From the NCBI GenBank assembly GCA_964019055.1, contig OZ025211.1:7814400-7878399 (forward strand): a stretch of 64,000 nt of DNA. Direction: 5' to 3'. This DNA is from Anthopleura xanthogrammica. Lineage: Eukaryota; Cnidaria; Anthozoa; Actiniaria; Actiniidae. Below, piece by piece: positions 1 to 12,769 of this stretch (positions within the stretch are counted from its first letter, which is position 1; every line of letters starts with the position of its first letter). The notes under the pieces are model-generated. The model was not told the DNA's origin, ran no database searches, and was given only the letters and a program-made list of their open reading frames with translations. A program made the position numbers and the translations under genes.

Positions 1-45
1 TGATCAGCCCAGAGGTTGGTTCAGGGTGTCGATACAATTTGAAGG
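1..45 (+). repeat. SINE tail fragment
   Basis: The first bases (TGATCAGCCCAGAGGTTGG, then TTCAGGGTGTCGATA) match the 3' part of the SINE family seen complete near 8.4 and 22.4 kb. The head of this copy would lie left of the window. Confidence 0.55.
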
Positions 46-2374
46 AATTTCGTTTTGTTCGAGACAATCTACGTATCATCAGTGTTACTGCTTAGCATTC
101 CACTTCTGAAAAACTATAGAAAGAGCCTTACCGGAAGTAAATATTTAGTGTGCAGTTTCAACTTCCGGGCCTAGGATCACGGACTAAGAAACGGTTGCAA
201 CCAGAGCCTCTCGTTTTTCGGTGTGACCAAGAGGAACGCGGGCTTTGGGAACGAGATTGGAAAATGTCCGTCAATTTTGAAACTCTTTTTCAATTCGTCA
301 TGTTATCTTTTTTCTCATCACGTCGCGTGCGCGTAATCTATAAGCACAAGGAATCCCATGTGTTCATATTTCCTTTAGACAAAACTATATTGCAACAATA
401 TCTAACTGATCTTATTTAGAGAGTATATTGGTCTTAAAATCCCTGGATTTCAGTGTTGTATATAAGATTGTAGAAACGTGAGGCACAGATAACTATCTAC
501 AACTGATGTCTAGCTTACTCAATCCTTCTAGCAACTGTCTGTACTGTTCGTGCGTGCCGAGATAACGAAAAGTCATAATGTCCAGCTGTCGTTAAGAAAA
601 CAAAGTGACAGAATAACAAATGACGTCCACAGAAATTTGTTTCTCTTGGTCGAGAAAATTGTCATTTTTCTTCTGACCACACCCCTTTTATTTCAGTTGG
701 ATCAGAGCTTTTGTCAAATGGTTTTTCAGTATCTTCCATTAGGACTTTCTATGCAATTTTCATCCTTACCCTATTCTTACCCCTCTGAGAATTGCTGTGG
801 TTCTCGACTCGGAATTCAAAAGTTAAATAATAATAATAATAATATTTAATACTTATATTGCGCATTTTAACATTTGAAATATGATCAAATGCGCATGTAA
901 AGCAAAAACAAAGTGCTTATTGTAGCCACTTCCAACATGTTTCCCGATTATATTTCCACACCATGGAAGTGTCCAAAATGTTAGAAGTTAGACTTCCAAA
1001 TTATTTCAAACATTTTTTCAACTGGCATTTTTCCATGATTTAGCGCTCACAATTTTTACATCGCTTCTAATAGTTCACTAATGGTTATCAGTTTCTCTCC
1101 TTATTTATGTCATTCCTGATGGTAGCACAGAACGCGGTTTCTGAGGTTTTTAATGAAAATCTGGGGAAAAACAACTAGGAATGTTGAACTGCATGATTTT
1201 GTTCTGTGTACATACTGGTCTAGATTTTTCCGTCTCTACTAGACCGCTAAAGGCTGTCACGTACTTAAAATTCATTTAAGAACAACCTTTTACGGTTAAA
1301 TGTTATGTTAATCTAACTAGGATACAACTTTGTAACGATAACATAATCGACCATCTCCGCCCTATAATACCGTGAAATCATAGAGAATATTTCGAAATTC
1401 TTTTTTGCCATTTTAATTTAACATTATATATTTCAAAAATGTTTTGATTTCGACAAAGATAGTATAAGAAAATAGATAATATCAGTTAGACTTTTTTAGT
1501 ATCGTTCAGTAGCCTTTTTCATTTGAACTTACCTCAGCTTGACTTAGTGTTTACCATGTAATGTTTACCAAATGATTCGTACAAACCTGGACTAATTTAT
1601 AAAAAAAAACAGTCTTCTCGCTTAATCCAGACACTGACTCTTATAAAGCTATTAGACTGTGATCATAAGTGAACGATTTGGCGAAATTTATGCATTTCTT
1701 TTGATGTTATCAGTCTTGAAAGTTCTATTCGTTACTAGACTGTATTTGCGATTTAAGTCGCCTACATAAGCGGTAATCCCAATTCAGTGCCTGAAAGGCA
1801 TCGTTTTCGGACCTGCTGACAGCCATATACAAAGTTAAAAATCCAGAAACTTCAAATACCCTTTGCTTATCTTAGACAATGAAATAGCCTAATGCAAAAA
1901 TAATTTGACATGTCGTCAAGTGAATGAATGAAAGAAAGTTGAGGAAGTAGGATTTTCTTTTAAATAAACTGGATAGGTTTTATCTGAGATGAGATAAAAT
2001 TTGAGACTGACAGGTGTCAGAGCTGTCAATGAGTCTCTCAATAAATCATTGCCCTGTCTTTGTTTTTTTTTTCTGTGACAGGAAAGGAAGGAACTAGCAA
2101 TAGACTAGCTGAAAAACAACTCTCTCTTCTCAAAAAGCTGTTCAGTTTCTTATGTTTTTACTTTTTATTTCATTGCTTTTTCTCATCAATTGATAGGAAC
2201 TGTTAGCAGAAAGAGTTTTAAACATGAAAACGTATAGTTTCATAACGGCTCGTAGACTTCTGTGCTAGACTTAAGATTTCTATTGATTTTTGTAAATGAT
2301 ACTGTAATTATACAACGTGAAGGCGAGAAAAAGGGAAAGTTTCAAATTCAGATCGAAAGACAACTCGATATAAT
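46..2374. other. Intergenic, no gene recognised
   Basis: Only short open frames without recognisable motifs or codon bias are present. A small interspersed repeat at about 832-905 is listed separately. I see nothing else of note. Confidence 0.5.
832..905 (+). repeat. AAT-tract plus GCGCAT...ATGCGC repeat, copy 1
   Basis: A run of AAT triplets is followed by TTATATTGCGCATTTTAAC and, after a short loop, AAATGCGCATGTAAAG. The same order occurs at 48533-48600, so this is an interspersed repeat with a small stem (GCGCATTT against AAATGCGC). No coding content. Confidence 0.5.
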
Positions 2375-2405
<31 letters not shown>

Positions 2406-2407
2406 AC

Positions 2408-2457
<50 letters not shown>

Positions 2458-2491
2458 ACATGATGATGATGATACATGATGATGATGATAC

Positions 2492-2563
<72 letters not shown>
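2375..2563. repeat. (TGA)n trinucleotide microsatellite
   Basis: A nearly pure TGA/ATG array of about 190 bp, interrupted a few times by ATACATGA. It keeps several frames open on the minus strand (poly-Ser, poly-His and poly-Ile), which are repeat artefacts. It is followed at 2588-2640 by three copies of an AACAAGAAATAATAAT-like unit. Confidence 0.95.
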
Positions 2564-2565
<2 letters not shown>

Positions 2566-2644
2566 AATAACAATAAGTAATAATAGTAACAAGAAATAAT
2601 AATAATAACAAGAAATAATAATGATAACAAGAAATAATAATAAT

Positions 2645-2795
2645 TTAATAGAATTTCAATAAAATCCTTTTATAGTAGTTTAACAAATTTAGTATCAATA
2701 CTGGTTTCCAAGTTGGCCCCATTTTCACACACACCTACACCCCACCACTACATTCTGAATACGCTATACTCTGTCAGTATACACAACGACATTCA
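2645..2795 (+). repeat. Microsatellite-flanking interspersed repeat, copy 1
   Basis: The stretch reading TTTAACAAATTTAGTATCAA, then ATACTGG, TTGGCC, CACACACAC and CCACTACATT matches, in order and spacing, the segment at about 10700-10800, which also sits beside a trinucleotide array. The two are diverged copies of one repeat whose microsatellite is probably part of the element. Confidence 0.55.
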
Positions 2796-3640
2796 TTACA
2801 TATTAGCCATTTTCACGAAGCAAGGAAAACCAGAGAACTCGAGAAAAGCAGAGAAAACCCTTTTGGCAAGAAAAAGAACAAAACATTAATTCTACTTACA
2901 TGTATATCGTATGAGCCGGCGAACCATACTGTACTGAGGACGTACGGTGGTGAAAGGCTAAACGTTCGCTATGTGATCATGATAGATCGATGTTCGTTAC
3001 TCAACAGTTACTCAACACCTGAAATCAATGGCTTTCGCTTGGACTGACAAATTTAGACGTAAACTGAGAAAGCACAAAGATCCTGGCGAATAGCTATCAC
3101 AATGGAATTACATATTATTAGCCTAGACAACATTGTACACAGCTGCACAGTAACCATGGAGACAGAGATGAGTCATGGGAAGTCGAACACCAACTTCGCT
3201 CAGCGTGAGATTCGAAAGGAAAGCTTAAGAAAGAGGCGGCTCTTGAGAACTGACTGAACTATTTGAAGTTCTTAGATTGTATTTTTAAAATAACTTGGGT
3301 CGATGATTGACTGAAATTCAAGCACATCACTTGTGCACATGGTCACTATACAGTTCCTGCTACTAGCTTCTTAGACCTCAATCTTAAGATATCAGTATTG
3401 TAACTTTGAATTGTCGTATTGTGGCTTTGAATGGCATTATTTCCGTCTTTAAAGTGGTAAAAAAGCTTCACTTTAATCGGAGACAAAATACTAAAACAGA
3501 CTTATGATTCTGCAGCAAATAGTATAAAGTCTAATTCTGAATATTTGGAGACGAATTATAGAATTTTTGGCGGGAATCCGATGCTCGTCTTCGACTTGCA
3601 AGGCATGATGGGAAAGCACATGGCTCAGTCTGTACTAACA
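2796..3640. other. Intergenic, nothing recognised
   Basis: Neither strand shows a convincing open frame, RNA gene or repeat structure. Confidence 0.5.
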
Positions 3641-3948
3641 ACACCCCCGGGGGGGGGGGGGGGGGTACTTCGGGTCGTTTTATACGGGGATGCTCCGCCC
3701 GGACTCTCGACCCCTTACTCTTTGATATACCAAATTTCAGCAAAAAGTTACCCCTTTTATATACTTTTTTGCCTGAAAAGGTACCCCTTTCATATACTTT
3801 TGAAGAAAAGCTACCCCTTTTTATGCCAAAATTCACAAATTCCCACCCCTCTTCTATACTTGCGGCCTGAAAAACGTACCCCTTTCGGGCGGAGCATCCC
3901 TGTATAGACAATTATAGGGAGTACCCCCCCTCCCCCGGGCAACACCCT
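3641..3948. mobile_element. Foldback (MITE-like) element with poly-G/poly-C ends
   Basis: The left end (CACCCCCGGG, a G run, then a TACT step and TATACGGGGATGCTCCGCCC) is mirrored on the right by GGGCGGAGCATCCCTGTATA and GAGTACCCCCCCTCCCCCGG. The arms are about 60 bp. Between them lie degenerate direct repeats around TACCCCTTTTATATACTTTT. The element has no coding capacity, and the open frames across it on both strands are incidental. It looks like a non-autonomous DNA transposon; target-site duplications were not established. Confidence 0.75.
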
Positions 3949-6900
3949 AAGCTGGCTCGCTTCTTAGTTATCTAACCGACATCAATCGAGTCAAATAGAG
4001 GTATATTTTAAGATTCCTGATAAGTCTGAGGTTATATTGCAGTTATGACACTAAGCTGAACAAGAGTGATGATACCGCCACAGTTAATCTTCTTCAATAT
4101 ACTATTCAGTATAACTAGTTTTCATAGGATTACTAAACATAGCAGGCTCTATATATAGATTCGTAATAAACAACGGTCTGGTCTCCTGAGCTGGGCGCTC
4201 ATTTATTGATCTCTTGAATGACACAGAAAAGATGGAAGTAAGTCTATTGGATTAAGAAATCTAATATTCAAAGCTTTGAGACTTTTAAAGGGATCTAAAC
4301 GCGTGGTGGGACGTCGTTTATCTCGGGTAATTGCTTTTTTTTAAATTAGCTAATTCCAGACGTGGCCGTGTACCTGTCTCCGTTGAGGGAGTTAAAGATG
4401 AAAAATGCGCGACTGTAATCGCCTGATTACCTTAGCATGTACTATGATTGGGGTCTTGTTATCTTTACGTTTCAATTAGAATATATACCCCCTCTAAGGA
4501 GCCTCAAGGACTCTTTCAAGTGCGTAGATTGTGATTTTATTTCAAAGAAAAACTGAAAGCTTTTGACTTAACGCAAAAATCATGTATGTTTTTGTTTTCC
4601 AAACTGGGGAATGACGGTTGGTTTTGTCTATAGAATAATCAATCAAATTTCTAAGAAGCAGGAGGAAAATAAGATAAACACTTTTTTTAATAAAACCAAT
4701 GTTTATGCCTATTTGGTTGAGTTACCACAACTCTTTTAACCTCTGATTAACAAGTACTTAACATTATTTCATTGGTAAATAAGTATACACTAGAGCGTCA
4801 AAGCGGCGATGCAAGTGGCAAAAACAACACCAATAATCAGCGGTTTGAGATAAGAAAATGAAAAGCTTACCTCTGTTGATTTACATACCTGGACCGTACT
4901 TCATTTTAAAATGGTGTTTTGATTTGTTTCTAGTATGCAGTAAAGACCAGACCCTCTTACTTTGGCAAGACTCAAGCCATAACGTAGAAAATAGATGCGA
5001 TATTGAGTGGAATTTTACAGACTGGTTTCCGCGTTTGTTATTGAGGTTAGTTCATTTCAATTTTTTTTCGCTTTTTTATTTGCATTCACTTACAATTTAT
5101 CCGACTTGGGCGCTTGCAAGCAATCTCGGCTCAACACACTTTAGATATCAGAATCTTATTGATTCTTTCAAGTCAGTACTTAAACTAAGAAGAACTCAGT
5201 TTCATTCTACAAGCACTATCATTAATAACATGCGATATAGTATTAACCCTTAAGATTTGATTTTAAGATCTGTCCAAAAATACCACAATAGCCCATCAGT
5301 ATATTGTGCTACTTTCTCTGTATATATTAGTCTGTATATTGTATTACTTTGCACATGCTATCAAGCTTTAGATTTTTAGCGCAAAATTTGGGTCCGTTCG
5401 CTGAAGGAACTAAGATATTTCTATTTTCTTAGGAAAAATAAATTGAAGGTGGATGAATTTTCTCGCGCGCAGCGCCGACAATTAAAAATAAGTTGCAGCT
5501 GGAATGTAGTATTATTAGATTTTTCCACCTATAACGGTCTAATTTGTTTCAAATAACTCTGTAAATAACTAAAATATATTTCAAAATCGATATGGTGTTC
5601 ATATACTAGAGATCTAGGCTGCGTACTGGACCCCAAAAATGACTCGACAAGCGGCGTGGAAGGAGTTGTTTTGCAACATACATTAAAAGAGGTTCATACC
5701 GGAATACTTACCGCATTAACTCGAGCTTTGGTCTCTGGAAGCGGACGAAAGAAGATCCCTTTAATACTCTGGATAAATGCATCTCATAATGTTCTAAATT
5801 GGAAGACCATTTCCTCTTGGGTCTTGAATTAAGCAAGACACCGATGTGCGGTGCGCCAAGACTCCTAAATAACAATGAAATAAATTAGAAATATAACTTC
5901 ATTTTCAGCTTTGCGCTGGTTCATTTATAGGCTTATAATTAATAGACATACAGCCTATGAGCAAATGAATAAGAATTCCTGTTGAATTCCGGCTATAAAG
6001 CCAGTAGAATAAGGTCTGGAAGTCAAGAAAATCGTTTCTAATGAGGGAATTTCGTGCGACTAGCCTTGATTACCCTCTGGTTAGTTCTATAGGCTGTGGA
6101 ACAGATGAACGACGGCTAGAGTTTCCGGATCATACAGTGCAAGAGGAGGGAAAATGTTTGATAATCCAAAAAACCACAATGTTTTTACAATCTGTTTTTT
6201 TTTAGGACAAGTGCACGCAATCAAAAGGCGCCAAGTAGAAGATAGTTTTTCATCTGTCTAGTTATCATTAGTCTTCATTTTGGTAAGATTTTGTTTTCAT
6301 TCACTTTGCTAGACAAGCACCCCAGTCTGCTGTCAATAGAATCAGTTAGTTTGCCTACAATGCTCTATGCCAAAAGTTTTTATTCGCTAATTCTATTCGA
6401 CGCGTCCGTTCATCTACAAATAGAACAAAATACAAAAATCTCAACCTAGTGCCCGATTGTTCAGGGTATTTTTTCGTGCAAAATGTTCAACTCCACCCTC
6501 CCCCCGGTTAATTATACCATAAACTTTCTCTGCTCTCAAGACTGAACAAATTGAATGCATAAGTTTTCTCGCTGTATACTACGTGTTTTGAATCTCTTTA
6601 TTTTATTAAACCGATGCGGGGAAAAACGCTTCACTTGTTACGTATAGTAAGGACTTCCTCGACTGGCGCCTTTAGCGTTTGCAACAAAACACTTGGAAAC
6701 AATAACAAGTTATAAAATCTACTTGAGGGTTTGATTGTCGGTGTCTCAGGGGCTGGCTGGCGAAAATGAAAACATTCGCCCAGCACGATGTTGGCTGCGA
6801 GAAATAAACCAAGGAAATCGAAGAACAACACATGCAAATGTACAGTCAAAATACAACATCTTAATAAAGTGTGAGTTGAGAGAGAGAATGAATGAATATA

Positions 6901-7047
6901 TGAATGAATAATTTATCTAATTACGGGGAAAATCCTATCAAAATTGTTTATCTTGGTAGCTGGGTGATTATAGTTAAATTAAAATATGAATATTATACAA
7001 TGAGCAAGACAAAGTCCTTATATAATAGAAGATAAGGGCATATTAAC

Positions 7048-7051
<4 letters not shown>
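3949..7051. other. Intergenic, no gene recognised
   Basis: AT-rich sequence. The open frame at 4858-5253 (131 aa) has no motif, family resemblance or plausible splice context and is not called. No repeat structure stood out. Confidence 0.5.

Positions 7052-7112
<61 letters not shown>
7052..7112. repeat. (GA)n dinucleotide microsatellite
   Basis: About 30 uninterrupted GA units. Confidence 0.97.
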
Positions 7113-7117
<5 letters not shown>

Positions 7118-8386
7118 CTCTTTTCAAAACGATTGTTTATGGTTTCAATTTAAAAAAAAATGTTTGATGAATAGAAAATGAAAAAGAAAAGAAAGCTGTC
7201 TGCGCAAATTTTCTATTCTTGCTACGCCAATTCAAGGGGCGTTACCATTGATGTAGTTATGATTATAATCCAGATTATATTGTCCGAAAGAAGACAAAAA
7301 CAAAAATCATGTTAATCAAAACAATCCGAGAATAAGCCAAAGCGACTCCAAAACAAACAAAACGGAATTGAACCAAACGGAAAAGCAAGTGAGCGAACAA
7401 ACGAACGAACGAGAGAAACTGAGGCAGTGAAGACCAATCGAAAAAAGAATGGATGAGCATACAGCTAATGAATCATTTTAAGGGTTTGGTACCATTATAT
7501 ATGCAGGTAAAATGTCTAGTCTTAGTACTCAAGCGCATAGTTATTATTATACTTTCAGTTCCGTGAGAAATTTATAGCTAACATGTTGAAGAAGATTCAG
7601 TCAAAGCTAGAATTAATGGCAAAGTGGCAGTTGTACATCAGAGCGTCATCATATTTGCTATAAGGATTCTTTTGACGGTTATTAAAACCTCCAAAACTGC
7701 CATTATAAGAAGTAGCAATACAGTTACGTCCGGCCTCACTGCCATACGTGTCCGACGGCTACCAAACCTTGATGCGCAAATGTGTACTTTAAAAAGTTGG
7801 AATATGACACGAAACGGCCAAGGGATACAGTTAGACGACGTAGAGGATTAAGAAACGGAGCCCAGATTCTACCGCAAAAGCTAGCTTCATTTCCAATCAT
7901 TTTCGCGTTATCAAAGTCATTTGTCTTGATGAATTGTTTTTATGGCCGTGGTGTTTAGACGAATAGGCGGATTACTACTTATGACTTTGTGGTGTATATC
8001 ATAAGATCTTTAAAGGTTATATTTAGGATTTATTACTTGTTAGGGCGAGAAATCCTTATTGACAGGTTAAGCTTTTAGGGGACAAAGATTTTCGGTATTT
8101 AGCGGGGTGGAATACGCCTTTCTCTCTCTCTCTCTCTTGTCTTGTCTTCTTTCGATCAGACGGTCACAATCGATGCTTTTGGCCACTTTAGGATTCAGAG
8201 CCAAAAACCAGGCAGTGAGTTGAAGTAAGTATCCATGTTTTCAGTCGGCGTTGATTCGATGTTTACGTTTAAAGCTACTATTTTAGTAGTATTAGTTACG
8301 CAAGCAGTTTGTCTGTTTCCTTTTGGTTACTGTCCAGTTATACATACATTTCCTGGTATGGTCAGTTTGACCGAGAGTTTATTGGT
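7113..8386. other. Intergenic, nothing recognised
   Basis: Contains a short CT-rich run near 8118-8138 and small unremarkable open frames. No supported gene. Confidence 0.5.
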
Positions 8387-8647
8387 AATCAAGCAAGGGT
8401 GCCCGGCGTAGCGTTAGTGCACTCACCTATCACCTCTGCATGGGGTCCCGGGTTCGATTCCCAGAGTCGGCATCCCGTATAAGTACTGGTTTGTTAAGTT
8501 TCTCCCTTGATTGTTTTTCTACGCGTTCTCTGTTTTTTTATCCCTCGCAAGACCTAACACGCTCAATTCCAATTCGATCTATGAATTAGCCGCGCCCTGA
8601 CTTTGATCAGCCCAAAGGTTAATTTTAGGGTATCGATAAAAAATTGG
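8387..8647 (+). mobile_element. SINE with tRNA-like head, near full length
   Basis: The head contains a strong RNA polymerase III B box (GGTTCGATTCC at 8451-8461) after a degenerate A box. A middle part reads CGCAAGACCTAACACG, and the tail runs ATTCGATCTATGAATTAGCC, TGATCAGCCCAAAGG and TATCGATAAA. Copies with the same order lie at 22429-22712 and 62700-62990. Tail-only pieces are at 1, 11155, 29183 and 30165, and a head-only piece at 52874. The tRNA-like part does not close into a cloverleaf with an acceptor stem, so it is not called a tRNA gene. Confidence 0.75.
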
Positions 8648-9113
8648 AGGTTTATCAGTGAGAAAGACGAGAAGGTTATACGATCGCGTTGCGCTTGCTG
8701 ACCACTAAACATTGATGAAAAATTATGAATAATCATTTCAAGTTTACTTGCTCATGGCTGTACAGCACGTTGCTTTGAACCAATTTGTTTTCACTTAAAG
8801 CCTTGGAAATCTGGTCATTTCGCCAAAGCTTCTAAGCTATATTTACTGCTAATCTAATCTATAAGAAAAAATTAATTGCCCAATATTTATTAATTGGATC
8901 AGTTGTCTATATCGACAAACTACTAATAGGGAATATCGATAAGCATTGACCATGGCCACTTAGAGAAAATTTCATGAATACCAGCACGATCACATCATTT
9001 ACGCTGTAATTCTTATCGTGTCCAAATTTTAACAATTAACTTTTACTTTTGCCTATATATATTTTGAATTCAAATAATTAGCGAATTATTATGATATTAT
9101 CATTATTATTATA
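8648..9113. other. Intergenic, nothing recognised
   Basis: AT-rich spacer between the SINE and the foldback element. Confidence 0.5.
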
Positions 9114-9375
9114 TAGAATCCATAAATGATTTCATTATTCGAATATTGAGTTGATTATTCACTTTGAGTTTTCATTAAAAAATCGAAGACTCCAATTCAC
9201 ATTCATTTCACAACTAAAATTCTAAGTGATGGCCTTTCTGGGGAGTTTTTCTACCTTGGCATGGCAATTATTGAAGAATCAAATTAAAACTCAAGTAGAT
9301 AACTTATTTTCAAGTTTGGAGTCAGAGGGAATAATGAACTCAATATTCGAATAATAAATTCAGTAATGGATTCTA
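9114..9375. mobile_element. Foldback MITE with TAGAATCCAT ends
   Basis: The left end (TAGAATCCAT, then ATTATTCGAATATTGAGTT) is matched in inverted orientation by the right end (AACTCAATATTCGAATAAT, then AATGGATTCTA). Weaker pairing continues inward through TTTGGAGTC and AAAACTCAA. Total size is about 262 bp, with no coding content. Only one copy is seen here. Confidence 0.8.
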
Positions 9376-10032
9376 GGGGAGTACGCCGGAGCTGTTTTGA
9401 CTGTATTAGCAAATGGTTATAACGCTGCCATGTTGGAAGACCTCTGATTACTCCCTCCAATATGGCTGACACGAACTGTATTCAGCTTGATTTTAACTGG
9501 TTAGACTCGTCTGAAATGTTGTACCGAAATTAACAATTATGTTAAGTTCGTGTTTCCTCGAAGGCCCCTCCCTTACGCTCTCAATGGGGAGAGAGCCTTT
9601 AAATGTATTTTTTTCATTTACCAAAGTCCAGGACGTTTGGTCAAATTTTGTAATATTTTGAATGTCGTGAAAAGACTGAAGACCGTCATAAATGTTGTCC
9701 AGCCAAAATATGCATTCTCTTAAGATGTTCTAGATATACTTAGTCAACTGATAGATCAACCTTTCCCGAATGGGAAGATGTTTGTATAATATTTTCCTCA
9801 TTAGCATAACTTTTAAAGTCGAGGAAATTACAAACTGAATTCAAAACTTAAAAGAGTTCATTCATATAAATGATCTCTGAAAATTTTAACTATTTACATG
9901 CAATACTGAAAGAGATATCATAATTTTGTCTGCCCTTTCGATATTTTTTTTTAGTATTTTTGCGGTAAAGATTAGTAGTGTTAAAAGTAAAAAATGTAAT
10001 CAATGACGTCAGCAGACATTCTCCAATAAAAA
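9376..10032. other. Intergenic, nothing recognised
   Basis: No gene or clear repeat structure seen. Confidence 0.45.
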
Positions 10033-10135
10033 GACTACGAAACAATGGCTCCAAGTCGAGGTCGATCTTGTGCATATGTTAATTTACTGTATTTTTATCA
10101 AGCCCAGTCTCGACTTGGAGTTATAATTTCGTGGT
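10033..10135. repeat. Short inverted repeat / degenerate foldback element
   Basis: CTACGAAACAATGGCTCCAA then GTCGAG pairs, in inverted orientation, with CTCGACTTGGAGTTATAATT then TCGTGG. The arms are about 35 bp and imperfect. This is a likely small MITE remnant. Confidence 0.55.
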
Positions 10136-10507
10136 CACTGGAGCTAATTCTAAAGCTAAAAGGCCAAAAGGACAGTCTATATTTCAGTTTTTTGCTGGAA
10201 ATTTCATTATTTCCCCATTATTTCATTTACGTGGATTGAATCAAAGATGTCTAAGTTTACACAAGCTGATGGCTACCATTCAACACTAATCCTGATTAAG
10301 ATAATAATCTAGGCTGTTTCTCATACCCAAGATACCATCTTTAAGCAAAGACGGTCTCCATGTCTTAACGAGGATAATTTAAGATCCATTATAGAAATCA
10401 ATGATGATATGACGTGTCTTGATGTGGTATCGACTTCAAATTACCTTATATCAGAATTTACAATGACCTGTCTTTATGCGAAAACAAACAAATGAATGAT
10501 ATTATGA

Positions 10508-10523
10508 TTACTATTACTATTAC

Positions 10524-10566
<43 letters not shown>

Positions 10567-10690
10567 GTCGTTATTATTGTTGTTATTGTTATTATTGACA
10601 TTTTATTGGATCCTTTGAATTTTTTCATACAATTTTTTCCCCGGTTTTATTATTATTGTTGTTATTATTATTATTATTATTAATATTAAT
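10508..10690. repeat. (TTA)n microsatellites
   Basis: Two TTA/ATT arrays, at about 10508-10600 and 10646-10690, are separated by unique sequence. A third smaller ATT/GTT array lies at about 10826-10876. Confidence 0.9.
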
Positions 10691-10699
10691 ATTATTATT

Positions 10700-10815
10700 T
10701 TATAGTTGGAAACAAATTCAGTAACTTAATACTGGCCAATTTGGCCAAATGTCACTCACACACACTACCACTACATTATATATTCTATGCATACAACTCA
10801 AATCACAAGTTGATT
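10700..10815 (+). repeat. Microsatellite-flanking interspersed repeat, copy 2
   Basis: ACAAATTCAGTAACTTAATA, then CTGGCCAA, CACACACAC and ACCACTACATTATA parallel the segment at 2645-2795. See that entry. Confidence 0.5.
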
Positions 10816-11154
10816 TTTTACTAATTATTATTATTATTATTGTTGTTGTTGTTTTGTTATTATTATTATTATTATCAAACAAACACAAAACAACAAACAA
10901 ACAAGCAAGCAAACATAAAAACAAGCAAAATACTGAAACAAGCTGGCAAACAAACAGAACAAACACAAACGATCAGTTGTGAGACCAAATTTCAAGAATC
11001 AAGTGTCCACTGAATAATTCAAAGTTGATATATTATCTCACAAGGTAAAAGAACACATTCAAGTGACTAAGTAAATGTGCACAATTTTATATGAGATAAA
11101 AATTGTTTCAGCATAGAATCGCGATCATTTGAAATATGCTTAAAAAAAACGATG

Positions 11155-11232
11155 AAATCGAGCCAGTTCAGGGTTGATTTGCTCTGACTTAGATCCACGC
11201 CCTAAGGTCGTTTCAGGGTTGGATAAAAATTG
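11155..11232 (+). repeat. SINE tail fragment
   Basis: Reads CTGACTTAGATCCACGCCCT, AAGGTCGTTTCAGGG and TTGGATAAA, the 3' module of the SINE. A partial upstream duplicate is also present (CCAGTTCAGGGTTGA). No head is present. Confidence 0.55.
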
Positions 11233-12298
11233 CCTGCAAGGCACTGTCATATATATAAATTGCTTGCTTCGTCACGTCACTTTAGAAGCGACATGATTTT
11301 CCATTTTATGGCTTTTTGCTTAGGGGTTTTTACATCTACATTTTTTTGGCAATACTCTCTCGGTTCTCTAGACTTCTTGGCCTTAAGTAAATCGCCGGAA
11401 AAAGTCATTAACAGGCTATCTTATTTAACTCAGGATATGTCAATTAACATTTGATGTGTAATGAGAAATTTTAGCTCTTCTCGCTCGTTTCCTTTAACTT
11501 TGAGAGCTTAAGTTTGCCGTTTCAAAGATAGCATCATCAAAAAACACCCTTTTCTGCAGAGACTGAAAAAACCTTTCCGCTAACAGAGGGAGTAAACATA
11601 ACGCTGCCGACATTCTGGTTATTTTTAAAATAAACAATTTTTCATATATTTCTAAATATCCCGAATGAAAAAAAGATTTATCTTATAAAAATTTCTAGTA
11701 TTCTTGTCCATGTAAGCAACTGAAGCTGTGACTTCATAGTTAAATAGGGCAATTCAATGTAAGAAAAGGAGCGAAATAATTTCCACTTGCCGAAATGAAT
11801 GAACGAATAAAGCTCCCGGCCCATCAGGATATTTTAGTTAGTTTTGATGTACTGAAGTTGACAAGAAAGGTCAGTAACTCACTATCCGCCATACCATGTT
11901 GGACATTTTGTATTGTTGCTTACGGTATTTTTTGAATTGAATTTGCTTCTACGGATGTGTCATTCATTACATTTTCGCTACAATGTAGTGAGCAAACAAG
12001 GAATAACGTCGTAACAAGGAATTACTCCACCTTGCTTCCCAGTACGGTGATTGTCAAGGATCCATGATGGATCATGATCAGTTTTGTGAACGAAGCAGCC
12101 GCAATATTGTTTTTCCCTACTTTTTTCCTCATATATATTTTTATTGTCAAAACTGCATACGGAATTCCTCGTATGAATTCTTAAAAACAAACTCGTATTC
12201 CATAAAGCAGATTTTGCGGTGACCGTGTCGGTGACGCGTTCAAGCGCTATAATTGGTATAAAATTCGCGCGCTATAATTGGTTCAAACGTCGATAATT
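11233..12298. other. Intergenic, nothing recognised
   Basis: No supported gene. Just left of the satellite, 12245-12285 carries two copies of GCGCTATAATTGGT. Confidence 0.45.
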
Positions 12299-12693
12299 GC
12301 GTGTGCCGTGTGCCGTGTGCCGTGTGCCGTGTGCCGTGTGCCGTGTGCCGTGTGCCGTGTGCCGTGTGCCGTGTGCCGTGTGCCGTGTGCCGTGTGCCGT
12401 GTGCCGTGTGCCGTGTGCCGTGTGCCGTGTGCCGTGTGCCGTGTGCCGTGTGCCGTGTGCCGTGTGCCGTGTGCCGTGTGCCGTGTGCCGTGTGCCGTGT
12501 GCCGTGTGCCGTGTGCCGTGTGCCGTGTGCCGTGTGCCGTGTGCCGTGTGCCGTGTGCCGTGTGCCGTGTGCCGTGTGCCGTGTGCCGTGTGCCGTGTGC
12601 CGTGTGCCGTGTGCCGTGTGCCGTGTGCCGTGTGCCGTGTGCCGTGTGCCGTGTGCCGTGTGCCGTGTGCCATGTGCCGTGTGCCGTGTGCCA
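12299..12693. repeat. (GTGTGCC)n heptanucleotide minisatellite
   Basis: About 56 nearly perfect copies of a 7-bp unit, changed only near the right end, where two units read CCATGTG. Seven is not a multiple of three and the unit makes no stop in any frame, so every forward frame reads the same VPCAVCR heptapeptide and the reverse reads AHGTRHT. The 144-152 aa open frames across it are therefore not genes. Confidence 0.97.
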
Positions 12694-12769
12694 TGGTTTT
12701 TACAGTCAGTGAGTCTTCCATGCGCTATGAGGCAAAGTACAGAACAAGCTAGCGAATGAACTTACGCCC

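Noticed and set aside
3531..3911. Open frames on both strands around 3.5-3.9 kb
   Set aside because: They lie over a foldback element with poly-G and tandem blocks.
8387..8470. tRNA gene
   Set aside because: The B box is perfect, but no acceptor or anticodon stems form, and the same body and tail follow at 22429 and 62700, so this is a SINE head.
12272..12759. Four open frames of 144-152 aa with VPCAVCR or AHGTRHT repeats
   Set aside because: They are readings of one stop-free 7-bp satellite in different frames and strands.
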